A stretch of DNA of 64,000 bases from Nocardia inohanensis NBRC 100128 (GTDB lineage: Bacteria; Actinomycetota; Actinomycetes; Mycobacteriales; Mycobacteriaceae): positions 558,001 to 622,000 of the forward strand of contig NZ_BDBK01000012.1 of the NCBI RefSeq assembly GCF_001612945.1. Reading direction: 5' to 3'. Below, piece after piece: positions 40,704 through 48,919 of this stretch. The notes beneath the pieces are model-generated. The model searched no databases and was not told where the DNA came from. It saw only the letters and a list, made by a program, of their open reading frames with translations. The position numbers and the translations under genes are program-made. The stretch's first letter is position 1. Each line of letters opens with the position of its first letter.

Positions 40704-41786
40704 TCACCGATCGGTACAGGTGAGCCGTTGCGCCAGCGAACTCAGGAATTGCTTGGCCGGTCTCGGAATCCCGATGTGCTCCAAGGCATCCAGCGCCTGC
40801 GCCCGGCGGCGCGCCACCATCTGCTCGATCTCGGCGCGCGCCCCCACCTCGATCATGATGTCCCGGCAGATGGTCGCGCCGCGATGATCCAGGCCCGGAT
40901 TGCCCAGCAGCGCACGCAATTCCACCGCCGAGCTGCCCCGCGCCCGCCCGAGCGCGGCGGCCACCAGCGCGGTGTGCTTGCCGGCGCGCAGATCTTCCAC
41001 CCGGGAGCCGTCGGCGGCGCGATCACCGAAGACGCTGTGCAGGTCCTCGTTCAGATGCACGGCCTCGCCCAGGGCGGCGGCGTAGGCCGTCAGGGCCGCC
41101 TGCACCTCGGTGTCCGCGCCAGCGAGCCGCGCACCCAGTTGCAACGGCCGCTCGCAGGTGTAGGCGACGGTGCGGTACCGGATGATCTCCAGCGCGCGGT
41201 CCAGGTCGGCGGCGGGATCGCCGGTGGCCAGCAGATCCAGATATTGACCGTAGATCACCTCCACGCGCATGGCGGTGATCACCGTGCCGGCCGCCGCGCG
41301 CTGGCGTGCGCTCAGATGCGCCGTGCCCACCAGCTCGTCGGACCAGGCCAGCGCGAGATCGCCGAGCAGCAGGGCGGCCTGCCGGCCGAAGCGATCGGGA
41401 TCGGGTTTGCCCGCGTAGCGGGCCGCCAGCGCGCACGGCATGGTCGGGTGCCCGCGCCGGGTGCTGCGGCGTTCGATGACATCGGTGTGGATGAGCACCG
41501 CGGCGTGCAGCATCTCCAGTGCGGCCGCCACCCGGATCACCGCCGCCGGCAGGCGTTCGCTGCCCCCGGCGGCATACCAGCCCAGCACGCAGAGCAGCGG
41601 GCGAATGCGCCGGCCGCCCGCGAAGACGAAGGAGTGCAGCCCGTCGACGAAGTCGGCGGGTAATCGTGCCCGGTCGGAGCCGCGGGCCTTCTCCGACAGA
41701 AAGCCTTCGAGCACGGTGTCCACCCGTTCCCGCACTCCGCGTAGATCGCTGGGCAGCATCGGCTCGCCGTTCACCGGGTCGGACAT
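40704..41786 (-). CDS. isoprenyl diphosphate synthase homologue with degenerate Asp-rich motifs
   Basis: 360 residues from ATG 41786, preceded by AAAGGTG; a further ATG 21 nt upstream has no site. The all-helical fold is clear (FAGGRRIRPLLCVLGWYAAG, AALEMLHAAVLIH, VEVIYGQYLDLLATG, RYRTVAYTCERPLQLGA). But the first motif reads IHTDVIERRSTRRG, so DDxxD has become TDVIE at 101-105, and the second reads HLNEDLHSVFGD at 244-255 with Glu247 for the first Asp. Mg-diphosphate binding should be altered. It could be a regulatory or partner subunit of the intact synthase downstream, or an IDS-fold enzyme that now acts on a prenyl diphosphate as a terpene synthase. No other terpene synthase is nearby. 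Confidence 0.85.
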   Translation of the reverse strand: MSDPVNGEPMLPSDLRGVRERVDTVLEGFLSEKARGSDRARLPADFVDGLHSFVFAGGRRIRPLLCVLGWYAAGGSERLPAAVIRVAAALEMLHAAVLIHTDVIERRSTRRGHPTMPCALAARYAGKPDPDRFGRQAALLLGDLALAWSDELVGTAHLSARQRAAAGTVITAMRVEVIYGQYLDLLATGDPAADLDRALEIIRYRTVAYTCERPLQLGARLAGADTEVQAALTAYAAALGEAVHLNEDLHSVFGDRAADGSRVEDLRAGKHTALVAAALGRARGSSAVELRALLGNPGLDHRGATICRDIMIEVGARAEIEQMVARRRAQALDALEHIGIPRPAKQFLSSLAQRLTCTDR

Positions 41787-41855
41787 GTCGTCACCTTTCC
41801 GCGGCACCCCCGCAAGGAGATATAACCTTGCGTACGAACAGGATTCGACGCGCGG

Positions 41856-41978
41856 CTAGGCCGCGGATCGGTGCCGCTGATTCGCGGCCTCGTCACCCGG
41901 AAACCCCCGCTGGAGCGCCGCCGCGCCACCCGCTCCATTCGATTCGACCAATGCCCGCAGCAATACTTCCGTATTCAT
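41856..41978 (-). CDS. possible 40-residue peptide upstream of the isoprenoid operon
   Basis: An open frame of 41 codons (MNTEVLLRALVESNGAGGAA and 20 more residues ending in a His/Arg-rich tail) ends 69 nt before the degenerate prenyltransferase start. It has no clear ribosome site and no membrane segment. The first 12 residues could be an amphipathic helix. It may be a leader or simply chance; I list it because it is the only sensible frame in the region. Confidence 0.25.
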   Translation of the reverse strand: MNTEVLLRALVESNGAGGAAALQRGFPGDEAANQRHRSAA

Positions 41979-42054
41979 GGCCCGACCATTCTCGCCGCCC
42001 GGCGACCGGCCGGTGACATTGCCCGCCACCCGACCGCACCCGCGACCGATCCTG

Positions 42055-42080
42055 TTGTGCACCAGCATGTTTCAGCACAA
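42055..42080. promoter_or_regulatory. spaced inverted repeat TTGTGC-N14-GCACAA
   Basis: Perfect 6-bp arms two helical turns apart centre to centre (about 20 nt), upstream of the isoprenoid operon. The same half-site TTGTGC forms the tight palindrome at 20616-20635. It may be an operator of the isoprenoid operon or of the divergent dehydrogenase gene. Confidence 0.35.
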
Positions 42081-42479
42081 TGGGGCCCGCATGCCCCGTA
42101 TTCGAAACTACTCCGAAACCTCGAGGGCCGATCGGGTCGGCCGTATCCGACCCGGGAAAAAGTGTAATACGGCGGCACAGCAACGGTAAAGCCATCGAAA
42201 GTCGGCCACCATCCGGACATTCGACCACGGACGTTTCCACCGTCCCCGATCCCATTGCGCCCTACCGGCTTTCGGACGGCTACCGCCCCGCCCCGCCGGG
42301 CGCCGCCCCCGAGCTGCCCGGCGACCCGCCTAGCACCGGCGGACTCACTGGTCGATTTGTTCCGCGGTGAGAGTCACCGAGCGGGTGTGGCCGGGCTCAC
42401 CCGCGCCGCCCGCCGGAATCCGAGCAGATCGGGCCACGATACGGTTTGCGGAAAAGGGAACGATGAAGGAGAAGACGAC

Positions 42480-43325
42480 GTGCAACGGATCGGTGTGATC
42501 GGTGGCGGCACCATGGGTGCGGGTATTGCCGAAGTGGCGGCGCGGGCGGGCGGCAATGTCCTGGTCCTGGAGCGTGACACCGCCGCGGCGGACGCCGCCG
42601 TCGACCGGATCGAGAAGTCCCTCGCCCGCGCGGTGAAGTCGGGCCGGCTCGAGCAGGCCGCCGCCGACGAGGCGCGGGCACGCATCACCCTGACCGTGTC
42701 CATCGACGACTTCGCCGACCGGGAACTGGTCATCGAGGCCGCGCCGGAGATCGAGTCGCTCAAGGCCGACTTCTTCGCCAAGCTCGACGCCATCGTGTCG
42801 CCGGAGACCATCCTGGCCACCAACACCTCCTCCATCCCGGTCATCCGGATCGCCAACGCGACCTCGAACCCGGGCCGCGTGGTGGGCGTGCACTTCTTCA
42901 ACCCGGTGCCGGTGCTGCCGCTGGTCGAGATCGTGGTCACGCTCAAGACCGATCGCGCCGTCGCCGACGCGGTCACCGCCTACGCCCGCGACGTGCTGGG
43001 CAAGCGCACCATCGAATCCAAGGATCAAGCCGGATTCATCGTCAACGCGCTGCTGATTCCCTACCTGTGCAACGCGATTCGCATGTTCGAGACCGGCTTC
43101 GCCTCCGCCGAGGACATCGACGAGGGCATGGTCAGCGGCTGCGCGCATCCCATGGGTCCGCTGCGCCTGACCGACACCGTGGGCCTGGATGTCACCCTGG
43201 CTGTCGCCGAATCGCTGTACGCGGAATTCGGTGAGCCGCAGTACGCGCCGCCGGTGCTGCTACGCCGCATGGTGGAGGCCGGCTACCTGGGCCGCAAGAC
43301 CGGGCGAGGTTTCTACACCTACTGA
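42480..43325 (+). CDS. 3-hydroxybutyryl-CoA (3-hydroxyacyl-CoA) dehydrogenase
   Basis: 281 residues from the GTG at 42480, fixed by AAGGAG eight nt before it. The N-terminal Rossmann motif is IGVIGGGTMGAGIAEVAARA; the catalytic His and Asn lie in VVGVHFFNPVPVLPLVEIV and the C-terminal domain in HPMGPLRLTDTVGLDV. Length and sequence are those of FadB2/PaaH-type single-domain enzymes, which oxidise (S)-3-hydroxyacyl-CoA to 3-ketoacyl-CoA with NAD(P). It stands alone, with a GC-rich hairpin after it. Confidence 0.94.
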   Translation: MQRIGVIGGGTMGAGIAEVAARAGGNVLVLERDTAAADAAVDRIEKSLARAVKSGRLEQAAADEARARITLTVSIDDFADRELVIEAAPEIESLKADFFAKLDAIVSPETILATNTSSIPVIRIANATSNPGRVVGVHFFNPVPVLPLVEIVVTLKTDRAVADAVTAYARDVLGKRTIESKDQAGFIVNALLIPYLCNAIRMFETGFASAEDIDEGMVSGCAHPMGPLRLTDTVGLDVTLAVAESLYAEFGEPQYAPPVLLRRMVEAGYLGRKTGRGFYTY

Positions 43326-43338
43326 GCCGCAAGGATTT

Positions 43339-43381
43339 CCGGCGCGCGCGACCGCTCATCGGGCGGCGCGCGCGTCGCCGG
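43339..43381. terminator. GC-rich hairpin between convergent genes
   Basis: An 8-bp core of alternating CG (43343-43350 with 43367-43374) with outer CCGG pairing and a small bulge. It lies 14 nt after the dehydrogenase stop and just before the end of the convergent GNAT gene. Confidence 0.5.
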
Positions 43382-43382
43382 T

Positions 43383-44249
43383 TCAGTGCGGGATGCTCGC
43401 GGGCGAGCGCGAAATTCGGCCGCCCAGGCGCTCGTTGACGACGAAGCCGTGGCGCCGGCACCAATCCGCGAGGCGCGGGACCGCGGAATCGTCGTCGCGG
43501 AAGGTGGGCACCAATTGGCCGACGATATACAGGTGCTGGGCGTCGGCGGCGCGGCACAGCTGCTGCAAGGTCGCGGTGCCCAAACCGGTGCCGCGCAGTT
43601 CCGGATTCACGGTGATGCCGTCGAGTTTCACCGTGTCGGCGTAGATCTCGAAATCCACCTCGACCAGATCGTCGGCCCGGCGCAGGGCTTCGATATCGAC
43701 CGGCAGCGGGCGCAGCACGCCGGGTAGATGGTCCGAGAGTCGTTGCCGCGCATCGTCGTCCGGCGCGGCGCGGGTGACGGCCAGCACTTGCTCGGTGAGT
43801 TCGGAGACCACGACCCGATCCCCCACCGCCGCGAGCGGACGCGCCTCCCCGGCTGCCGCCGCGACCACGCGCAATTGCCGCGCCCACTGCGGATCGGTGG
43901 CCTGGTATCGCTCGATCAATTCGGTGAGCGTGTTCTCCAGGCAGATCGACACCCCGCGACTGCGCAACAGGCCGCCGGAGAGCACGCCCCACCGGCGATC
44001 CTCCGCCCCCACCCCGTGCTGGGCCAGCTGCCGTCGCAGCTCGTCCCGCCGGGCGGCGGCCGCCGCGATCGGCGCACCCGGCAGATAGTGCAGCCACCGC
44101 TTCCATCCGGTGAGGTTCGCGCGAATCCGGCCCGACGCCACCTCCGCACTGGCATCGAGATAGTTGCACAATGCTTGCTCGCGCCGCTCGATCAACTCAC
44201 TCGTGCGGTCCTCGCGCTTCGTATCCACCGGCGACTCACCCTCGCTCAT
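43383..44249 (-). CDS. GNAT-like acetyltransferase domain protein
   Basis: 288 residues from ATG 44249; a longer frame exists but its extra 97 residues lack protein character. The first 150 residues are helical and charged (REQALCNYLDASAEVASGRI, SICLENTLTELIERYQATDP), of unknown function. The C-terminal 110 residues look like a GNAT fold: VEVDFEIYADTVKLDGITVN, the acetyl-CoA loop ELRGTGLGTATLQQLCR and YIVGQLVPTF. No partner or target is evident. It converges with the 3-hydroxyacyl-CoA dehydrogenase gene. Confidence 0.7.
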   Translation of the reverse strand: MSEGESPVDTKREDRTSELIERREQALCNYLDASAEVASGRIRANLTGWKRWLHYLPGAPIAAAAARRDELRRQLAQHGVGAEDRRWGVLSGGLLRSRGVSICLENTLTELIERYQATDPQWARQLRVVAAAAGEARPLAAVGDRVVVSELTEQVLAVTRAAPDDDARQRLSDHLPGVLRPLPVDIEALRRADDLVEVDFEIYADTVKLDGITVNPELRGTGLGTATLQQLCRAADAQHLYIVGQLVPTFRDDDSAVPRLADWCRRHGFVVNERLGGRISRSPASIPH

Positions 44250-44388
44250 AACGAACCACGCTAGCGTCCAGTAGCCGAAGTGCTGGTCATAGGCGCGAGC
44301 GAGATTGGGGGAATCGCGGCCAGGCACCGGTTCGCGGCCTCGCGGCCGTCGACGCTGTGAGTTCGCCGAAGCGCCGGCCACGCGTTGG

Positions 44389-45762
44389 TTACGCCTCGAT
44401 CGGGCCCGTCTCGACGGAGCGAATCGCCAAAACGCCCAGCAATATCGCGGCGATCGCGAACAGTCCCGCCACCGCGCCGAGCACCCCGTTCCAGCCGCCC
44501 GCCGCGTAGGCGATGCCCGCCGCGCTGCCCACCACCGCACTACCGAGGTAGTAGGCGAACAGATACAGCGACGACGCCGCCCCGCGCTGGATCGCCAGCG
44601 CCCCGACCCACGCGCTCGCCACCGCGTGCGCCGCGAAGAACCCGACCGTGAACAGCAGCACCCCGGTGAGCACCGCCGCCAGCCGATCCGGGATCGTGCA
44701 CACCAGACCGACCCCCATGAGCAGCACCGACGCGGTCAGCACCCGATGATGGCCCCGCCGATCGGCCAGCCGGCCCGCGACGGCCGAGGCCACCGTGCCC
44801 GCCAAATACAGCACGAAGATCGACCCGGCCACCGCCGCGGGCAGCTCGAAGGGGCTGCGGATCAGCCGGTATCCGAGAAAGTTGTAAACCGACACGAAGC
44901 TGCCCATCAAGACGAACGCCAAGCCGAACAGGGCCCTCAACCGCCGATCCCGCAACTGCGCCACCAGATCACCCAGCACCGTCCGCAATCCCGCGGGCCG
45001 GGCCACGAACCCCCGCGACGGCGGCAAGGTCCGCACGAACCACACCGCACACCCCGCCGCCGCCACCGCCACCGCGGCCTCGGCCCAGCGCCACGACCCC
45101 ACCGCGAGCGTGAACGAAGGAATCAGCCGCCCCGCCAATCCGCCGACGCTGGTCCCCGCCACGTAAACCCCCATGGCCGCGCCCAGCCCCTCGGACCCGA
45201 TCTCCTCGGCCAGGTACGCCATCGCCACGGCGGGCACTCCGGCCAGGGCCAGCCCCTGCACGGCCCGCACCACCAGCAGCGCGTCGAGAGAGGTGCACCA
45301 CGGCAGCAGCAACCCCAATCCCGAAGCCAGCATCGCCGACCCGATCATCACGCGCGTCCGCCCCACCCGCGACGACAGCGCACTCACCGGAATGATCGCC
45401 AAGGCCAGCACGCCCGTCGTCAGCGACACCGCCAGCGCGGCATGCGCCGGCGGCACCCCGAATGCCGCCGACAAACTCGGCAGCAACGCCTGCGCGCTGT
45501 ACATGCTCGCGAAGGTGGTCAGCCCGGCCGCGAAAAGCGCCGTGATGATCCTCTTCTCCCGCCGCCGATCCACCGAGCCGAAGGCCCGCACCGATCGCGC
45601 CGAGCCATCCGGCGTCGGCACCGCGGCAGCCTGAGCCACCACCGGCGCGGCGGCAGCGCCCGACTCCGTGACCGACCGGGCCGCGGGACGCGGAGCGACC
45701 ACCACGACGGCCCCGTCCGAGGCGTTGGCACGGGAACGGGCGAACCGATTCGTGGCGGTCAT
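44389..45762 (-). CDS. MFS transporter, DHA1 (YnfM-like) family
   Basis: 457 residues with about 12 membrane helices and a hydrophilic N-terminal tail of 75 residues (Ala/Arg-rich). Core motifs include FASMYSAQALLPSLSAAFGV, the loop SSRVGRTRVMIGSAM and MAYLAEEIGSEGLGAAMGVY. It is a proton-driven exporter of unknown substrate, closest in style to the YnfM/arabinose-efflux group. It diverges from the LysR gene at 45874, mirroring the pair at the left end of the window. Confidence 0.9.
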   Translation of the reverse strand: MTATNRFARSRANASDGAVVVVAPRPAARSVTESGAAAAPVVAQAAAVPTPDGSARSVRAFGSVDRRREKRIITALFAAGLTTFASMYSAQALLPSLSAAFGVPPAHAALAVSLTTGVLALAIIPVSALSSRVGRTRVMIGSAMLASGLGLLLPWCTSLDALLVVRAVQGLALAGVPAVAMAYLAEEIGSEGLGAAMGVYVAGTSVGGLAGRLIPSFTLAVGSWRWAEAAVAVAAAGCAVWFVRTLPPSRGFVARPAGLRTVLGDLVAQLRDRRLRALFGLAFVLMGSFVSVYNFLGYRLIRSPFELPAAVAGSIFVLYLAGTVASAVAGRLADRRGHHRVLTASVLLMGVGLVCTIPDRLAAVLTGVLLFTVGFFAAHAVASAWVGALAIQRGAASSLYLFAYYLGSAVVGSAAGIAYAAGGWNGVLGAVAGLFAIAAILLGVLAIRSVETGPIEA

Positions 45763-45846
45763 CGCGGGCTCGTGTACGGCGGCATAAGACCAGGCTGGAC
45801 TTGTGGCGCTTAGAACGGAAATGCATCACTATCGAGTTGGTAATGC

Positions 45847-45859
45847 AAATGTCGCATTT
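45847..45859. promoter_or_regulatory. LysR-type site AAATG-TCG-CATTT
   Basis: Perfect 5-bp dyad inside the longer near-palindrome TGCAAATGTCGCA, which fits the T-N11-A LysR rule. It lies 15-27 nt upstream of the LysR start and 85-97 nt before the MFS gene, a standard place for autoregulation and control of the divergent transporter. Confidence 0.55.
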
Positions 45860-45873
45860 AGCGAGGAGGCGGG

Positions 45874-46761
45874 GTGCTCGGGGCGGATCTGGAGTGGTTC
45901 ACGACACTCGCGGAGTTGGAGAACGTGACGGCTACCGCCGAGCGGCTGGGTATCGCGCAGCCGACCTTGTCGCGGATGCTCGCCCGGCTGGAGGGGCGGC
46001 TCGAGGTGCGGTTGTTCGAGCGGCAGGGGAAACGGCTGGCGCTCAACGAGTTCGGGCGGGTGTATTACGAACACGCGCGGCGGGCGCGGGCGGAGCTGGC
46101 GGCCGGTCAGCAGGCGGTGGCGGATCTGGCGAATCCGGCGAAAGGGGTGGTGCGGCTGGCGTTTCTGCATTCGTTCGGGAGTCGGATGGTGCCGCGGTTG
46201 ATCGGGGACTTCCGGCGGGAGGCCGGGCGGATCGCGTTCACCCTGGAGCAGGGGGCGGCAGAAGCGATTACGCGGCAGGTGGTGGACGGGGCGGCGGATT
46301 TGGCGATCGTCTCGCCGCGGCCCACCGATCCGGGACTGGGATGGCGGATGCTGGCGCGGCAGCCGCTGGCGTTGGCGGTGCCGGTCGATCATCGGGTGGC
46401 GGGGCGGCGGCAGGTGCGGTTGAGCGAGCTGGGGGACGCGGATTTCATTACGATGCTGCCGGGGTACGGGATGCGGCGGATCTTCGACGAACTGTGCGCC
46501 GCAGCGGAATTGCGGCCGCGGATCGCCTTCGAATCGACGGATCTGATCACGGTGGCGGGACTGGTCGCGGCGGGGCTGGGGGTGAGCATTCTGCCCGCGA
46601 CGGAACCGGTGCCGCCGGGGGTCGCGATGGTGCCGCTGGCCGATGCCGGCGCGGTGCGCGAGGTCGGGCTGATCTGGTCGGCGACCGCCACGCCGTCCGA
46701 CGCGGTGCGGCGTTTCCGGGACTTCGCCGAGGAGTGGGCCCGCGCGCGCGGAACCCGGTGA
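45874..46761 (+). CDS. LysR-family transcriptional regulator
   Basis: 295 residues from GTG 45874, preceded by GAGGAGG. Residues 1-62 are the LysR winged helix (DLEWFTTLAELENVTATAER, GIAQPTLSRMLARLEGRLEV, RLFERQGKRLALNEFG). The rest is the two-lobe effector domain (RLAFLHSFGSRMVPRLIGDF, then DADFITMLPGYGMRRIFDEL). It is divergent from the MFS exporter, with the dyad at 45847-45859 between them, so it probably governs that exporter. The inducer is unknown. Confidence 0.92.
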   Translation: MLGADLEWFTTLAELENVTATAERLGIAQPTLSRMLARLEGRLEVRLFERQGKRLALNEFGRVYYEHARRARAELAAGQQAVADLANPAKGVVRLAFLHSFGSRMVPRLIGDFRREAGRIAFTLEQGAAEAITRQVVDGAADLAIVSPRPTDPGLGWRMLARQPLALAVPVDHRVAGRRQVRLSELGDADFITMLPGYGMRRIFDELCAAAELRPRIAFESTDLITVAGLVAAGLGVSILPATEPVPPGVAMVPLADAGAVREVGLIWSATATPSDAVRRFRDFAEEWARARGTR

Positions 46762-46837
46762 CGGGCGGGCGCATTCACGCCAGACCCAAAACTACCAAGC
46801 GGCTGCTTGATTCGCGGTGGCGTGCCAACCTTGCTGC

Positions 46838-48055
46838 ATGGATGTCGATCTCACCGCCCTCGACCGCTTCGCGCACGGCTTCCCGCACGAGGTATTCGAC
46901 ATGCTGCGCTCCGAAGCGCCGGTGTGGTGGCATCCGCCGACCGCCAATACCCCGGGCGGGGAAGGATTCTGGGTCCTGAGCCGGTACGCCGACATCGTCG
47001 CCGCGGCCGGCGACGGCACCACCTTCTCCTCCCACAGCGGCGGACGGCGCGACGGCGGCGGCACGCTCATCGAGGATCTGCCGCCGGAACGCGCCGGGGC
47101 GCTGCTCAATATGATGCCCGACCCCCGGCACGCCCAGATCCGGAAACTGCTGATGCCCAGCGTCGCTCCGCGCACCCTCACCCGCATCGAAGCCGACCTG
47201 CGCGGGCGGGCCGAGCAGATCGTCGCCGCCGCACTGGAGAAGGGCGACTGCGATTTCCTCGTCGACCTGGCCGCCGAACTCCCGCTGCAAGCCGTCGCGC
47301 AATTGCTCGGCGTGCCGCAGCAAGACCGGCACCAGCTCTTCGACTGGGCCACCACCGGACTCGACTACACCGATCGCGAACTCGGCCAGAGCACCGAAGC
47401 CACCCTGCGCGCCTCCGCCGACACCTACGCGTACGCCACGAAACTGCTGGCGGACAAGCGCTTCCGGCCCGGTGAGGATCTGATGTCGATCGCCGCGCAC
47501 GCCACCGTGGACGGTGCGCCGCTCACGGAACTGGAGCAGCACATGCTGTTCAGCCTGCTCATCGCGGCGGGCAGCGAGACCACCCGCAACTCCATCGCCA
47601 TCGGCATGCTCGCGCTCATCGAACGCCCCGAGCTGTGGAAGTCCTTGCAGCACAACCCCGCCCAGCTGGAGACCGCCATCGAGGAGATGCTGCGCTGGGC
47701 CTCGCCCACCCCGTACAACCGGCGCACCGCCACCCACGACTGCATTCTGGGTGGCCGCCGCATCCGGGCCGGGGACAAGGTGACGCTGTGGTGGGCTTCG
47801 GCCAATCGCGACGCCGAGGTCTTCGCCGACCCCCACCGGTTCGACCTCACCCGCCGCCCCAACCCGCACGTGGCCTTCGGCCGCGGCGGGCACTTCTGCC
47901 TCGGCGCGGCCCTGGCCCGCATGGAGATGCGCGTCATCTTCCGCGTGCTGCTGGACCGGGTCCGCGCCGTAACCCGCACCGGCCCGGTCGAATACACCCG
48001 CAGCAACAAGCACACCGGCGTGCGGCACATGCCGGTACGGATCGAACCGCGCTGA
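46838..48055 (+). CDS. cytochrome P450
   Basis: 405 residues from ATG 46838. All class I P450 landmarks are present: I-helix AAGSETTRNSIAIGM (about 242-256), the K-helix EEMLRWASPTPYNR, and the haem-thiolate loop VAFGRGGHFCLGAALARMEM, whose Cys (about 353) ligates the iron. No membrane anchor, so it is soluble and needs a ferredoxin and reductase from elsewhere. The AGSETT pattern and NRDAEVFADPHRFDLTRRPN are typical of actinobacterial sterol, fatty-acid or xenobiotic hydroxylases (CYP125/CYP142-like region), but I cannot place the subfamily. It converges with the acyltransferase gene 15 nt away. Confidence 0.94.
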   Translation: MDVDLTALDRFAHGFPHEVFDMLRSEAPVWWHPPTANTPGGEGFWVLSRYADIVAAAGDGTTFSSHSGGRRDGGGTLIEDLPPERAGALLNMMPDPRHAQIRKLLMPSVAPRTLTRIEADLRGRAEQIVAAALEKGDCDFLVDLAAELPLQAVAQLLGVPQQDRHQLFDWATTGLDYTDRELGQSTEATLRASADTYAYATKLLADKRFRPGEDLMSIAAHATVDGAPLTELEQHMLFSLLIAAGSETTRNSIAIGMLALIERPELWKSLQHNPAQLETAIEEMLRWASPTPYNRRTATHDCILGGRRIRAGDKVTLWWASANRDAEVFADPHRFDLTRRPNPHVAFGRGGHFCLGAALARMEMRVIFRVLLDRVRAVTRTGPVEYTRSNKHTGVRHMPVRIEPR

Positions 48056-48070
48056 CGCCGCCCCGCCGTA

Positions 48071-48919
48071 TCAGAGCAGGTTGGCCAGCGCCGACAGCGG
48101 CCCCGGCAGCGCCTCGGCGTGCTTCTTCAGTCCTGTCACAACGGGATTCGGCGTCTCGGCGCGCAGCCGGTCCAGCTCGGCCTGCATGGTGCCGACCGTC
48201 TGCTGGTAGGCGGCGTCGACCAGCTCGCTGTCCTCCGGATCCCCGACCTCGGTGGACCACTCCAGCGCGGGCAGGAAGCTGACGCTCACGTGTGCGGGCA
48301 GCGGAATCTGCGGGAGGATCGGCGCGACGCCGAACGGCAGACCCACGGTGTACGGAAACACCTTGGCGCGCACCAGCTTATCAAGCTGCAAGAGTTTGGC
48401 GGTGCGTTCGCCGCGGCTGAGCACGAAGATGGAATCGTGGCCGCCGTTCGCCACCGCCGGAATCACCGGCACGCCCAGCTTCATGGCCAGCCGGATGAAG
48501 CCCTTGCGCCCGGCGAAGTCGATCTTGCCGCGGTCGGTCCAGGGCCGGCACGCCTCCCAGTCGCCGCCCGGGTAGACCATGACCGCGCCGCCGTCCTTCA
48601 GCCCCGCCGAGGCCGCCTCCTGCGAGGCCGCGATGACGCCGAAATCCCGCAGGCTGTCGCCGAGCAGCGGTGCGCGCAAAAGGATTTCGTGCGCGACGCC
48701 GAAGGTGGGCTCGTCCGGGCGGCGCTCCATCATGGACATGAAGGTGATCCACACCTCCGGCGCCCAGTAGATGGAGGAGTGGTTGCCGATCACCAGGGCC
48801 GGGCCGGACGCGGGCAGATTCTCCAGACCGCTCACGGTGGGCGTGAAGTACTTGGTGTAGGCCCGGGCCAACGGCAGCAGCGGGTGGTTCGGGTCCGGGC
48901 GTTTCATGGTTTCGCTCAT
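48071..48919 (-). CDS. lysophospholipid/glycerol acyltransferase family protein (PlsC/DGAT-like)
   Basis: 282 residues from ATG 48919. The LPLAT fold is visible from GPALVIGNHSSIYWAPEVWI (block I), through FGVIAASQEAASAGL (block II) to GGAVMVYPGGDWEACRP (block III, PGG-x-x-E). In the first block the His is followed by Glu at +8 rather than by Asp at +5, a spacing found in the DGAT-like branch. The enzyme family transfers acyl groups from acyl-CoA to glycerol-phosphate, glycerolipid or related acceptors at the membrane. A palindrome (49137-49152) lies 218 nt upstream in a 422-nt divergent gap. Confidence 0.85.
   Translation of the reverse strand: MSETMKRPDPNHPLLPLARAYTKYFTPTVSGLENLPASGPALVIGNHSSIYWAPEVWITFMSMMERRPDEPTFGVAHEILLRAPLLGDSLRDFGVIAASQEAASAGLKDGGAVMVYPGGDWEACRPWTDRGKIDFAGRKGFIRLAMKLGVPVIPAVANGGHDSIFVLSRGERTAKLLQLDKLVRAKVFPYTVGLPFGVAPILPQIPLPAHVSVSFLPALEWSTEVGDPEDSELVDAAYQQTVGTMQAELDRLRAETPNPVVTGLKKHAEALPGPLSALANLL

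Larger units (their letters stand above)
41787..42479. other. 693-nt divergent intergenic region
   Basis: Between the isoprenoid operon and the 3-hydroxyacyl-CoA dehydrogenase gene. It contains one small minus-strand frame (41856-41978), the inverted repeat at 42055-42080 and an AT-rich stretch near 42160. Nothing else with coding character was seen. Confidence 0.5.
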
